From: Ruthenibacterium lactatiformans
GTDB lineage: Bacteria; Bacillota; Clostridia; Oscillospirales; Ruminococcaceae
Reading direction: 5' to 3'
NCBI RefSeq assembly: GCF_000949455.1
Contig: NZ_JXXK01000019.1
Coordinates: 12,311-76,310, forward strand
Length of the DNA: 64,000 nt
The notes beneath the pieces are model-generated. The model worked only from the letters and a program-made list of their open reading frames with translations. It was not told the origin of the DNA and did not search any database. Positions within the stretch are counted from its first letter, which is position 1. Each line of letters opens with the position of its first letter. Positions 16,519-26,700 of this stretch are shown here, in pieces. The translations under genes and the position numbers were made by a program.

Positions 16519-18129
16519 TCACAGATTCTGCCGGATGATCCGCGTGATGATGCCCAAGGCGATGCCCCGCTCCACATCCAAATGGGTGACGGCAAAGGAT
16601 ACATCATCCTTTTTCCCGGGCGTCCGGTAGTCATAGCAGGAGTGGGCCACCGCGTTGACACCATTGGCAAGCCGGACATAGACCACGCCCTTGTGTACAT
16701 CGGTCACTTTCCCGGCGTATTTGCCCTGGATACGGCATTTCTGCAGGTTGTCCCGGTCCGTGTTCTCCGATGTGCTTTTGATGTCGGCACGGATGCCAAG
16801 ATCCTCCAAACTGTTGCGCCGCACACCGAGGATGCGGACCAGCACTTCGTCGCCTACGGAGAAACGCTCATGGGCGTCGCCGATCCAGTCCCATGCCAAA
16901 TCGCGGGCCAGAATCGACGTCTCGACGCCGAACACCTCTACACGAACGACCTTCTCCGCTACCGCAATGACGCGGGCCTGAACGATGCGCCCCTCGTAAA
17001 TGCGGTACTTGCCCTCGGAATCCAGATCAAAATAGAAGGTCTGTCGCTTCCGCATCATGGCCTCACGGCGGCTGGCGACTACGCTGCGGGTCTTGGAGTC
17101 GATGCCGCGCACCACAAAGTCGATGTCCGCGCCCAGCATATTCCCCAAAATCTTGTTCTGGCGCAGCATCAAATCAGCGTACTCCTGACCGGAAGGACTG
17201 CGGCCAAGGTTGATCATCATCTCCTTGAGGGGGATGATGATGCGGAATCCCTTGTAATCCACTACGGCCACGGTTTTGCGGTTGTCCAGCTGCTCGATGC
17301 CGCCCAGCTGCCCTGTGAGGATGCGGCGGGTGCGGTAGGCGTTGTGGATCTCATGCCAAATGACATCCTCCCGGTCTTCCTGCGTTTCCACCTCTTCACG
17401 GCTGCGAATGGTCAAAATGGAGGGTTCGCTGCGGCGAATCGCGGCGGCCCGCCGGGGAGCAGCAGGAGTATCCTCCGCCGTAGAGCCTTCCTGATGTGCC
17501 TCATCTGCTGATGCGGGAAACACATCTTCACCAGGGGACACCATATCTTCGGAGGGAGCGAGGGAAACCTCGTTCTCATCTTCGGTGACCGGCTCCTCCG
17601 CAAAGGCTTCATCCTCCGCAGGAGCCGCGTCTTCTGCAGGCGCGGCCTTTTTGCGGCGAGGGGACCGTTTGGGTTTGGGGGGAGCCGGTTCCCCGGCATC
17701 TTCAGAAGCGGTCTCCGCAGGGGTGTCATCTGCACTTTCCGCAGACAAATCGGCAGAAGTTTCCCCCTCGCCGTCACCGTCCTCCCCGGCCACCGGTTCG
17801 GCAGGCTCATCCAAATCAGAAGGAGTGCCGGCGGCAGCGCCGCCATCCTCGCTGCCATCTTCGCTGGCAGCTTCGTCAGGCTCCTCCGTTTCCGAAAACT
17901 CAGGGAGAGGATCAGAACCTTCCGAAGTGGCGCCACCGTCAGACTGGCCCATAGAGGTGTCGTCATCAGCCTGATCCATAGAGGCCAGCAGCGCATTCAG
18001 ATCGTCGCTGTCAGGCGGAGCCGCCGCATCGGCCAGGATGTCATCGGAAGAAACGGTACCGTCCATGGGGACAGCGTTTTCGGGAACAGGGATCTCCTGT
18101 TCCTGCAATACTTTTTTCTTGGTTGCCAT
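16519..18129 (-). CDS. S1 domain RNA-binding protein with acidic low-complexity N-terminus
   Basis: A 536-residue protein. Residues ~20-235 are acidic low-complexity sequence (Glu, Asp, Ala, Pro, Ser) with a short Lys/Arg-rich island (PKPKRSPRRKK). Residues ~240-360 form a conserved domain, and two S1-like RNA-binding modules follow (GRIVQARVIAVAEKVVRVEV at ~385 and GKYAGKVTDVHKGVVYVRLA at ~475). Such proteins are common at this site in Clostridia conjugative elements, just downstream of the coupling protein; the function is unknown, perhaps RNA or ssDNA binding. GGAGG lies 11 bases before the ATG. Its last codons are duplicated at 14771-14817. Confidence 0.75.
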   Translation of the reverse strand: MATKKKVLQEQEIPVPENAVPMDGTVSSDDILADAAAPPDSDDLNALLASMDQADDDTSMGQSDGGATSEGSDPLPEFSETEEPDEAASEDGSEDGGAAAGTPSDLDEPAEPVAGEDGDGEGETSADLSAESADDTPAETASEDAGEPAPPKPKRSPRRKKAAPAEDAAPAEDEAFAEEPVTEDENEVSLAPSEDMVSPGEDVFPASADEAHQEGSTAEDTPAAPRRAAAIRRSEPSILTIRSREEVETQEDREDVIWHEIHNAYRTRRILTGQLGGIEQLDNRKTVAVVDYKGFRIIIPLKEMMINLGRSPSGQEYADLMLRQNKILGNMLGADIDFVVRGIDSKTRSVVASRREAMMRKRQTFYFDLDSEGKYRIYEGRIVQARVIAVAEKVVRVEVFGVETSILARDLAWDWIGDAHERFSVGDEVLVRILGVRRNSLEDLGIRADIKSTSENTDRDNLQKCRIQGKYAGKVTDVHKGVVYVRLANGVNAVAHSCYDYRTPGKKDDVSFAVTHLDVERGIALGIITRIIRQNL

Positions 18130-18158
18130 AAAATGAAAAACCTCCTATATCTTGATAT

Positions 18159-20093
18159 TTAAGAAAGGATCGAGTCCTTGTCTGTCGTGATAATGCCATC
18201 AGGGGTATCTCCAACAGGAGACGCTGCGGCCTTTTTGGCGCCGGACGAAGTAGTGGCAGCTTTCGGCTTTTTCTTCACAGGCTTCTTGGGAGTGGGAGCC
18301 TGCGAGGTGGACGATGTAGCAGAAGGCGGGGTTTCCTGCGCTGCTCTCTGCCAGTCGGGGATGTGCGCGGATGCCTTGCAGGAACGGAGCTTCGACGCCT
18401 CCGGGTGTTTGGAGTAGTCCATTTTGTCTACCTTGAGGACTTTTTGCCCACGAATGATGACCAGCGCCTGGGTGATAGGCAGCCGCAGGACTTCATCCGG
18501 AGTGAGGACGGGACGCTTACCGACGCCGGAGGTCTCCCGGTATTCCGGTGTGTAGTTGGAGATGCGCCAAGTACCAAGCTGTTTCGATTTGCTGGATACT
18601 GACACAGAAGCCAGGCCCGTGCGCGAAGAAATAAACTCCGCTGTCAGCTCGTCGGTGCAGCCCAAAAACAGCTGCGCATCGCAGTTGCCCAGTATCTCTT
18701 GCCAAAGGTTGAGCGGATAGCGGTTTTGCAGGCCCGCCAAATTTTGGAACACACAGCTCATGGAGATATTCCTTGAGCGGATGACGCTCAGCCGGCGGGA
18801 GAGATCCGGAATAGTGCCGCAGGCCGTCAATTCTTCACCCAGGATATGAACAGGCACCGGCAGCTTGCCGCCTTCACAGTTCTTATCTGCATATCGCACG
18901 AGTTTGATGAAGCAGAACGATAGGAACAGGCTTGCCAGAAAGTCAAAGGTGCTGTCCTGGTCGCTGGTGACGAGAAAATAGGCGCACCGCTCTTGACCGG
19001 GCAGTTCCAGGTCAATTTCATCCCGGGTCGTGATCTTCTTAATGAGTTCTGATTGGAATACCTGCAGCCGGGAGCCAAGGCCGATGATGACGCCGCTTCT
19101 CACTGTGTCGCTGGCCTGCTTGTACAGGCTGTACGGCGCTTTTGCCGGATGCGTGGGAGGCAGGTTCTCGAAAAGGCTGTCCAAATCAGACTCCCCGCTC
19201 AAAGTCAGCAGGCGGTACACCTCGCCGATGTTGCGGTTCTGCTCCGCATAGCTCTGATCCACATAGAGGACCAGGGCTTTCAGCAGATTCATTTCGCAGC
19301 TGTCCCAGAAGTGGTCACCCTTCCCGTTGTTCGTCGTATTTTTGATAATGACATCTACAAATATCTGCGCCAGCAGTTCCTGCCCCTCCACTTCGGAAAG
19401 GCAGTTCCAACTGTCCGAATTTTCAGGTGAGACTAAATTGAAAATTTTGACACAGTACCCCTGATCTCTGAGATACTCGCTTGACTTCTCGTACAATTCC
19501 GATTTCGGGTCCGAGATAATGAGTGACTCTCCGCGCACCACTGCCTGAAGGATGCGGTTCATACAAAACGAACGGGTCTTCATGCTGCCGCTGGAGCCGT
19601 ACACGGCCAAATTGCCGTTGATACGGGGCTCTTCGGGAATACAGACCGCTTTGCCGTCCAACATCCCCAGCACAACGCCTTTATGCTTGCGCAGGTCAGG
19701 AACCAGGTCCAGCACGCCGGCCATTTCCTTGCGGCTCATCCAGCCGGAAGTTCCGTAGGTGCCTTTGGCCGAATAGATAAAATTCCGGTCGGCGTCGTAT
19801 TCGCCGGTATCGCTGTAGCCCATACGCATGACCATGAGCAGCAAAATTGCCAGCAGGCCAATGCAGATCAGCGCCCCGTACACCCCATAGGGCGGATGGA
19901 GCACGGATGTCAGGCAGGTAAAAAAATCGGGCGACGCCATCTCCGGAGAAGTTCCGTCTCCAGGGATGCCGCCGCCCTGTTTCCAAGCTGCGTAATTGCC
20001 CAATAACTGTGCCAAAAAGCCACCGGCATAGAGAATAGTGAGAATGGCCAAAGGTACAGCTATCAGGCCGACAATGAGTTTCTTCTTATTTAT
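18159..20093 (-). CDS. virD4: VirD4/TraG type IV coupling protein
   Basis: This membrane ATPase links the relaxosome to the transfer channel. It has N-terminal transmembrane segments (residues ~5-28 and ~75-95), a Walker A-like YGSSGSMKTRSF near residue 165, LIISDPKSELYEKSS, a Walker B region VHILGEELTACG, and a Lys/Pro-rich C-terminal tail. The P-loop has Ser-Met in place of the common Gly; this is also seen in some Clostridia TraG proteins. TTG at 20051 lacks a ribosome binding site; an ATA codon at 20093-20091, 8 bases after GGGGAGG and overlapping the upstream stop as ATAA, would give a full N-terminal helix (INKKKLIVGL), so this start is proposed. Confidence 0.88.
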   Translation of the reverse strand: MNKKKLIVGLIAVPLAILTILYAGGFLAQLLGNYAAWKQGGGIPGDGTSPEMASPDFFTCLTSVLHPPYGVYGALICIGLLAILLLMVMRMGYSDTGEYDADRNFIYSAKGTYGTSGWMSRKEMAGVLDLVPDLRKHKGVVLGMLDGKAVCIPEEPRINGNLAVYGSSGSMKTRSFCMNRILQAVVRGESLIISDPKSELYEKSSEYLRDQGYCVKIFNLVSPENSDSWNCLSEVEGQELLAQIFVDVIIKNTTNNGKGDHFWDSCEMNLLKALVLYVDQSYAEQNRNIGEVYRLLTLSGESDLDSLFENLPPTHPAKAPYSLYKQASDTVRSGVIIGLGSRLQVFQSELIKKITTRDEIDLELPGQERCAYFLVTSDQDSTFDFLASLFLSFCFIKLVRYADKNCEGGKLPVPVHILGEELTACGTIPDLSRRLSVIRSRNISMSCVFQNLAGLQNRYPLNLWQEILGNCDAQLFLGCTDELTAEFISSRTGLASVSVSSKSKQLGTWRISNYTPEYRETSGVGKRPVLTPDEVLRLPITQALVIIRGQKVLKVDKMDYSKHPEASKLRSCKASAHIPDWQRAAQETPPSATSSTSQAPTPKKPVKKKPKAATTSSGAKKAAASPVGDTPDGIITTDKDSILS

Positions 20094-21213
20094 GGGAATA
20101 ACCTCCCCTCGAATTTTGTGAAGTCAATGGTTTGCAGGCGCACCCGGCCACCGCAGTAGCGGCGCAGCACATCTGCCTGGAAATCGAAGCAGATCAGCGT
20201 GCCGGGGCGTTCCATCAGTTCGAGGGAGGTGTTAAAGCGCACGATCCTGGGCAAATCGCAGAAGTAACCAAACAGCACCGGCGTGCCATCCGGTTCTGCG
20301 GCATCCTGCTCTATGGCCCTGCCGGGATTTCCAACAGTAAGCCCCTGGGACAGAATACGGTCAAGTTCCGCAGTTTTTACAGGGTCGCACAGTAAAGCCA
20401 GTATCACCTCCCCCTGATGGTCATTGGTCAGAAAATAAAAGTGGTCATAGCTGCCATCCAGCATGAAATAATCGTGTTTAGCTCCGCCGGTGCTGGTGAG
20501 GATCTGGTAGCCAAGCTCCATGCTGTCGCCCAGCACAAGCCCGTACACGTTCTCAGTACGGTACTGCCCAGCAAGGCGCTGTTGACACAGGACGCTCCAG
20601 AGCAGCGTTTTTACCCGCAGCTCGGACTTGTAGCGCCATTTCATCAAGGCGGCGCCGCTGTTGTAGGTGGCATAGATGCCGGTAGGCGACAGAAGCACTC
20701 CCGCGAACCGGGAACTTCGGATCTGGGTGGTATCCACCCCCATGTCTTTGACTTCGCGGGAGCTGTAAAATGCGGGATAAATGACCGCTTCGCCGTTAAA
20801 GCCCTGCGGAGCAAAGACCTTCGGCTTTTCATCCGGGTAAATCCCCACTCCGGCATTGTCCATGGTGACATAGGTTTCCGCAAGGCGATGGAGCCGGAGC
20901 CGGCGAGTTGTCTCGCTCTTGAGCCGGTTGGTCTCTGCCTCTCCCGTAAGGTAGGATGCAAAACGCTCAGGCCATCCATCCAGCAGAACGGACTTGGCCC
21001 TGGCGCCCAACCGATAGCCCCGGAGCCTGTCCCGGTAGTAGGTGTGCAGCAGCCCGCTCTTTTTGAGCGCAGTCACGACCGACTCCAAATAGTAAGGGCT
21101 GGCTGGGAGACGGTTGAGCTGGCTGGTGGGGAACTCTCCTGAAATCGCGGTCAGAGATAAAAGCCGGAACGGAAGCGTGTCCGGCTGTGGAAAAGTGTTG
21201 GTGCTTTTCCCAA
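20090..21213 (-). CDS. Conjugative element replication-relaxation-type regulator, 5' frameshift
   Basis: An uncharacterised protein of about 374 residues that precedes the coupling protein in many related elements. Residues ~15-60 look like a winged helix (LPFRLLSLTAISGEF ... YYLESVVTALKKSGLL), so DNA binding is likely. The main frame runs from 20090 to about 21211 but lacks a start codon. TTG at 21213 has an ideal GGAGG 7 bases upstream but is one base out of frame; adding one A to the AAAA run (21205-21208) joins them. The junction reads G GGA AAA, a sequence that can also support -1 ribosomal slippage. Either a base error or real frameshifting is possible. Without repair, translation could begin at TTG 21088. 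Confidence 0.65.
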
Positions 21214-21361
21214 GTAGTCACCTCCTTTGCAGGTGCGGGATTTTTACCGTAATGACTGAGGACTTCGGTAAAAAACGGCCTCCCCGATGCGGGGCAATCC
21301 CAGAGAAACCGGGCATTTCAGCCGATTTACTGAATGTCGGGCCGAGGAGGGCCCAAAATGG

Positions 21362-22024
21362 TCAAAAATCCGAGATGGATTTTAGGCTCGCTTTATGCTC
21401 CGACAGCCATTGTGGAAACCGCTGCTTTTCCATGATGTAGATTTTGGTGCAATCCTGGTCACCCAGCTCGGCCGTGTTGTAGGCATCGCACAGCAGGCCG
21501 GTATCATCCGCCATTACGAAGGAAGACAGGAGATCTAGCAGCTGCTTTTCTGATAGGTTATCGTAATCGCGTATCCGTCTGTCGGGAAGGGCCCGGTCAT
21601 AGACCTGAGCGAAGCAGACAACGCAGTCCCGGTAGTGCGGAAGCGAGTGCTCCTTTGCATACTGCTCAAGAGCAAAGTAGAGCGGGTCCAACAGGAATTC
21701 ATCGCTTTGCCGCTGCCTGCGCTTCGGCAGCAGACAGGGAAGCGCCACCTCCAGCACCCCGTCTGCACAGGTAACGGTAATGCCGTGCATCACGCCGGCG
21801 GACCTGAGATAATCGCCTTTGCAGATGGTGGTGCTGGAATAAATCAGATGCCGCAGACGGCAGGCGATCCGCTCCGCCCGTAAGGCGGCGTCTGTAGAAA
21901 GAGTCTCGTAGTTATCGGGATAACGCTGGATGTCGGTTGTGTCCAGTGCGTACAGCGCATTACTCAGGCGAGATATATCGTCGAGAATGCTCCCGATGCG
22001 GTGGGATATTAGTTTTCGGTCCAA
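21362..22024 (-). CDS. DUF6100 family protein
   Basis: A 220-residue cytoplasmic protein that I recognise as DUF6100 from segments such as ALRAERIACRLRHLIYSS and LPDRRIRDYDNLSEKQLLD. Residues ~110-185 with RIRDYDN and a C-terminal ADDTGLLCDAYNTAELGD resemble an RusA-like resolvase arrangement, which would suggest a nucleic acid role; this is inference. The TTG start at 22024 is 7 bases after GGAGG, and its codon directly follows the stop of the upstream gene. A 150-base leader with hairpins separates it from the next gene. Confidence 0.68.
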   Translation of the reverse strand: MDRKLISHRIGSILDDISRLSNALYALDTTDIQRYPDNYETLSTDAALRAERIACRLRHLIYSSTTICKGDYLRSAGVMHGITVTCADGVLEVALPCLLPKRRQRQSDEFLLDPLYFALEQYAKEHSLPHYRDCVVCFAQVYDRALPDRRIRDYDNLSEKQLLDLLSSFVMADDTGLLCDAYNTAELGDQDCTKIYIMEKQRFPQWLSEHKASLKSISDF

Positions 22025-22561
22025 TCATGTGCCTCCTGCTTTCTTGAAGTAATTTGTTTGTCCATTGGCATCTACGGTACAAAATCCGGATACGCCCGGA
22101 CAGTCGATTTTGGCGATCTGCGCTGGAGTATCGACCAGCATGATACGGCGGCTCCCGCCCTTGTTGTTCCGCAGGGCATGGCAGACAAGCGCCTCCTGCC
22201 CGGCGGTGACACAGGCGACTTCGTATAGTTCGCCATCGGCAAAAAACACGAGCTTAACAGGAAAATCAGCCGGAGCGTGGTAATCCACCTGCTGAATGAA
22301 ATCCAGCAGGACCCATACTGCCCGAACAAGCGTCCAGTCAGTTTTGGGCGTCTGTCCGGTCAGAAAAAAGCCGTCGCTGTCCGCCTGAAAAATGCGGCCC
22401 TGCCTCTCCAAATGAGAAAGCAGGGCCTTTGCAATATCTTCTTTGCCAGGGTGAAAACAAAGAAGCTGCTGTTCACTGAGGCCGGGGTACATCGTCACTG
22501 TTCGCAGTAAATCCGCAGCCTCGTTTGCATAGATTTCAGCCCTGGTCTTCACGGGGCTCAC
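22025..22561 (-). CDS. DUF5697 family protein
   Basis: A 178-residue protein resembling DUF5697. The N-terminal half looks like a winged helix (YPGLSEQQLLCFHPGKEDIAKALLSHLERQGRI), and the C-terminal half resembles a small endonuclease-like fold (FPVKLVFFADGELYEVACV). It sits at the head of the accessory gene block and may be a regulator. It ends flush with DUF6100 and a repeat-rich intergenic region lies upstream. Confidence 0.6.
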   Translation of the reverse strand: MSPVKTRAEIYANEAADLLRTVTMYPGLSEQQLLCFHPGKEDIAKALLSHLERQGRIFQADSDGFFLTGQTPKTDWTLVRAVWVLLDFIQQVDYHAPADFPVKLVFFADGELYEVACVTAGQEALVCHALRNNKGGSRRIMLVDTPAQIAKIDCPGVSGFCTVDANGQTNYFKKAGGT

Positions 22562-22575
22562 CTCCTTTGCTTTAT

Positions 22576-22701
22576 GGGCGTCTTAAAGGCGTCATCAGGG
22601 CGCCTTATCCAACATAGGAAAACCAGAAAGACGCCATCAAAGCGTCAAACTGGCGTTATCTCAAAATAATGGGGCAGAAGGCGTCTTATCGGCGTATTGA
22701 A
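22576..22701. repeat. Cluster of GGCGT-type short repeats
   Basis: About eight related units of 10-12 bases, mostly direct (for example GGGCGTCTTAAA, AGGCGTCATCAG, GGGCGCCTTATC, AGGCGTCTTATC, CGGCGTATTGAA), with at least one inverted (AGACGCCATCAA). They fill the upstream region of the DUF5697 gene. The spacing is near 11 or multiples of it in several places, which suits binding of a protein along one face of the helix. Confidence 0.55.
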
Positions 22702-22709
22702 ATCGTCTG

Positions 22710-23553
22710 TCAGTGATGATGCTTCCGGAGATTGCAGCAATCTTCTTTGTCGGGATTAACAAAATCCCTCCAGAACTGATAGTGTTCCGTAACATCCTCA
22801 CAAATTGTTTTTTGCGGAATATGGATCTTCTCTATGATCCGCTGCTTCTCCTCTAATGGAAGATGACAGTAACCGCCTTGCCGTACAATATATTTAGAGA
22901 AATCAACACCTTGAAACCATTTCTTGATCCAAGCATTTACACGCAGAAATTCAATGACGCATTTCTCAATTTCCAGAGAATTCAGCACATCAAAGTCCAT
23001 GTATTCTTCGATGATGGGACTTAGCCGAATCGCCGCATCATAGCCTGCCGCTTGCAGAGTTTGGATCGCACGAATGCGTTGACTGGGGGGACTGGCCTTT
23101 TCATACTGGGCTGTCCTCTCATCGTCCAAGCAGGTCACGGTAATTTGGATATGGGCCAGGTCTTTGTCCAAAATCGCCAAATACTCCGGGGAAGAGGGCA
23201 GTGCTGATTTCGTAACTATGAGATAGCCCACCCTGCACAGGTTCATCTCCTGAATGGCCTGATAGGTGGTGCGGTACTGGAGTTCACAGGGCTGAAAGCA
23301 ATCGGTCATGCCGCCCAGCCTGATGATGCTGCCGGCGGGAAGACTGCGGATTTTCCGCCGCACCTTTTCTATATCTGCAACACGGGGATGCGCTGCGTCC
23401 CATAAACCTCGAAAATGGAGCAATGAGCGGGCGTAACAGTAGTTGCAGTTATGCTGGCAGCCACAGCCGTAAGTATCCAGACGGATGTTATATTTGCATT
23501 TATCGCCTTCGTTGCCACTAACTTGTTTATAGAAGCTTTTGAATTCGCTTCAT
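22710..23553 (-). CDS. Radical SAM (SPL-like) protein, 5' frameshift
   Basis: A radical SAM enzyme of the SPL-related type, about 280 residues. The [4Fe-4S]-binding motif GCGCQHNCNYCYARS lies upstream of the longest frame start (23423), so the real gene starts earlier. ATG at 23553 follows GGAGG and gives MKRIQ, but one extra base in an AAAA run (23537-23540) separates it from the frame that contains the cysteines; removing it gives MKRIQSFYKQVSG. The C-terminal cysteines (DCCNLR) are also typical. Substrate unknown; homologues are frequent in conjugative elements of Clostridia, where a DNA or RNA repair role is possible. Confidence 0.75.
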
Positions 23554-23696
23554 ATCACCTCCAAAAAGAAATTCGTTTACATTGCTATCAGATACATTGG
23601 ACTCACCTCATACAAAATGGTTGCGGAGGACGGTACTGCCCCGCCATCTGTTGGTAAAGCATCCAACCATGTTCTTTACACCACTCCGCGGAATAA

Positions 23697-23720
23697 GGGG
23701 AGGTGTGGCAGCACCTCCCC
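23697..23720. terminator. Perfect GC hairpin between VirB4 and radical SAM genes
   Basis: Stem GGGGAGGTG / CACCTCCCC with a 6-base loop, just after the virB4 stop codon on the minus strand. There is no T-run, so it may stabilise the upstream message or cause partial termination. Confidence 0.5.
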
Positions 23721-23728
23721 AATGCCTT

Positions 23729-26700
23729 TTAAGCAGAGGCCGACTGCTCCTGGCGCTTACGCTCCAGAATTTCCCGCAGCTCCCTGCGGTCTGTGGTTAT
23801 GAGATCCTTCTCCAGCGGACTGGCTTTGAACTCCACCATAATGTTGTTGTTATTGGTAGAGATCAGGCCGTTGCCCCGCTCAAAGTGTGTGACCTCCATC
23901 GTTTCTGCGTCAGAGAGATGGAGGGTGTCCTGGACACGCTCCGCTTCGTCGTCCTCCAGATTGAGAATGATCTTAGTCTTGCTGTTGTTGATGATGCCCT
24001 TGCCAAAACGCCCCTCATCCAGATTGAAAAAGTCATTGAGATCCTGGCTGGCACAAATCGCCGAGCCACCATAACCGCGGATTGTTTTAAAGATTTCCAG
24101 AATAAAGTCGCCGGCAAGACGGGTGCCAGTGGCGCCTGCGCCGGAGAGCAGCTGCCAGCATTCGTCGATAAAGATCGCTTTTTCCTCAGTCCGGTCAGCT
24201 TTGGCGCGGTCCCAGACGAAATCTAAGGCCACAAACATCCCCACAGTCAGCAGATCACCGGTAAGGGAGGAAATATCCAGTACCGTGTATTTGTTGTCCA
24301 GCCGTACATTGGTCTGCTTATTAAAGGTACTGGCGGAACCGTGTACCAGCCGGTTGAGGATATGAGCCATGCGGGTAGTTTCCGGTGATGCCTTCAAAAT
24401 CTCATGCAGGTCACCAAGAACCGGCATCTCCCGATATTGCCCCGGATTGGACGGGTCTTCCAGCGAGGCGTTGTCATGGGTGATCCCTTTGGCATTGTAG
24501 GTGCGGATCAGCGCCTCATCCAGCAGCTGGCGCTCCTCGTGGCTCATATCGGGAATGAGCAGACTGAAAAAGATATGCAGCTGCTGGATCTTCGCCGCCA
24601 GCTCGGAAAGCTGGATGCCGGGGCCATCCAGCAGTTCGCTGACCGACCGGTCCACCCTGCGGATCTCCATCACGTTGATACAATGGGGACTGGCAGGGGA
24701 TATCTGAATAAATTCCCCACCCACATTGGCACAGGCTCGGTGGAACTCGTGCCCTTTCAGCGGTGCGACGATGAAAATAGGGATGTTTTTTCGTCTCATC
24801 CTCAGCGCCATGAGCTGCATCGTGAAGGTCTTACCCGCGCCGCTGGTGCCTAAAATCGCCATGTTGGCGTTCTTGTAGATCGCGGAATTGAAAATATCCA
24901 CGATGATGAGAGAGCTGTTGTACTTGTTGACACCCAGCAAAATGCCGTTGTCATCGCACATCTCGAAGGAAGTGAACGGATAACAGCTCGCTGCGCCGCC
25001 AGTCAGCAGGTTACGCTTGCCACGCTCAAACAGCCCTTTTTCCAGAGAAACCAGCGGGAGGGCAGAACAAAATGCCTGCTCCTCCCGAAAGTGGCAGGTG
25101 CAGACATCCATATCCTGTGAAAGAAGGAGCTTTTTCATTTCGCTGACCTTCCATTCCAGATCCTCAACGGAGGGGGCGGTCACAGTAATCAACAGGTTCA
25201 GATAATAGAAATCCTCGTTATTGGCAAGGCCCTCCTTTAGAAAATAGCCGCTCCGAATAGCGCCGTCGATGTCGTCAAAGTCCGTGTTCGTATCGCTGGC
25301 ATCCTTGATTTTGGAGCGGTTGATGCGAAGTTGCTGGCCAACCCGCTGGATAATGCGCTCCTTGGGCTGGCGGGAAAGGAACATGTCAAGGTCAATGCCA
25401 TCGCCGGCATTGACGATCAGACTCAGCCAGCCGGCGGACACCTGAGTTTTGTACCCATCCGACGGGACAAGCAGATAGGCGTAGTACAGCCCATCCACGC
25501 AGATATACCGCCCGTGGGTGAAGTCGATGCTTTTGGGGGCGGCAAATTCCGCCGCCGGGATACGGTCAATCTCATCCTCCCGGCCCTTGGCGTGATACTG
25601 AGATACGACTTCCTGAGCCCGCACCGACAACGGCTTGACCGCGCTCTCATTCCGGCACAGCAGGTTGTAGAGAACATCTACGGTAAATTCATCTTCATTT
25701 TCAGGGACAATGACCTCGTTGCCGCATTGACGCAGGTAATTGGAGGCCGTGTGTACCGCATTCTGCAGGGATTGGATCGCCTCATCCTCCTGTTCGGAAC
25801 GCCGGGTGTTGTTCCAGGGTTCATACTCAAAAATCAGGAAGAAACGGCGTGTGACTGCCTCATGGGAGCCGACCTGCTGCACAAAGCTCAGGTAATCCTC
25901 CTGCATCAGCCGGCACTGCTCGTTTTCTTCCTGGGCCATCTCACGGCGCACAGTGTCCAAATGCCGGTCAATATCCGCGCGGCGGGTCAAAACCTTGATC
26001 TGCAGCTTGATGGGAGAGATCTTCAAATAGGACACAAAGGAATAGATGATGTTCCGCTGCTCCCTGGCGCTGCGCAGCATAAAGTTGATGGGAACGACCT
26101 CTACAACCTTCACAAAACGATGATCTTTGGTATAAATAATGCCGTTTGCGATCTTCTCAATGGGAAGATAGTCCGCCACCGGATTGATGCAAGCCGGCTT
26201 TTCCTCCCTGATGTGGGCGGGCCGTTTCGGCGGGCGTTCTTTCCTGTGCGCCTTTTTTGCCTTTTTGCCCGATTTCTTGACAGGAGGCTTCTTTTTAGAA
26301 CTTTTCTTAGGCCGGAGCTTTTCACGGATCTCATAGCTGCGGACTTCATCAAACTCGGCGGGAAAGTCGGTTTCCCTGGTTCTCCGGTGTTTTGGGGGCC
26401 TGGGCGTCTTTTCACGGGGAGGACGCTGCTTGAGATGCCGGCCAGCAGGCTTTGAGTCTGCCGCTTTTTCGCTGGGGTGCTGACTATCTCCGCCTACAAC
26501 GCGGCGGTTCCGCAGGTATTTCAGAAAAGTGACCAGAAACTGCGACAGACTTTCCCCTGAGATGCCAATGAGGGCAACCAAAGCCACCGGAAGAGCGGTC
26601 AGGCACAAAGCAATAATGCGGGTGGTCAGCCCAAACGGAAGAAACACAAAGACCGGCGCTCCAATGGCAAATGCCAGGACGCCGGCCTCGATCACATTCC

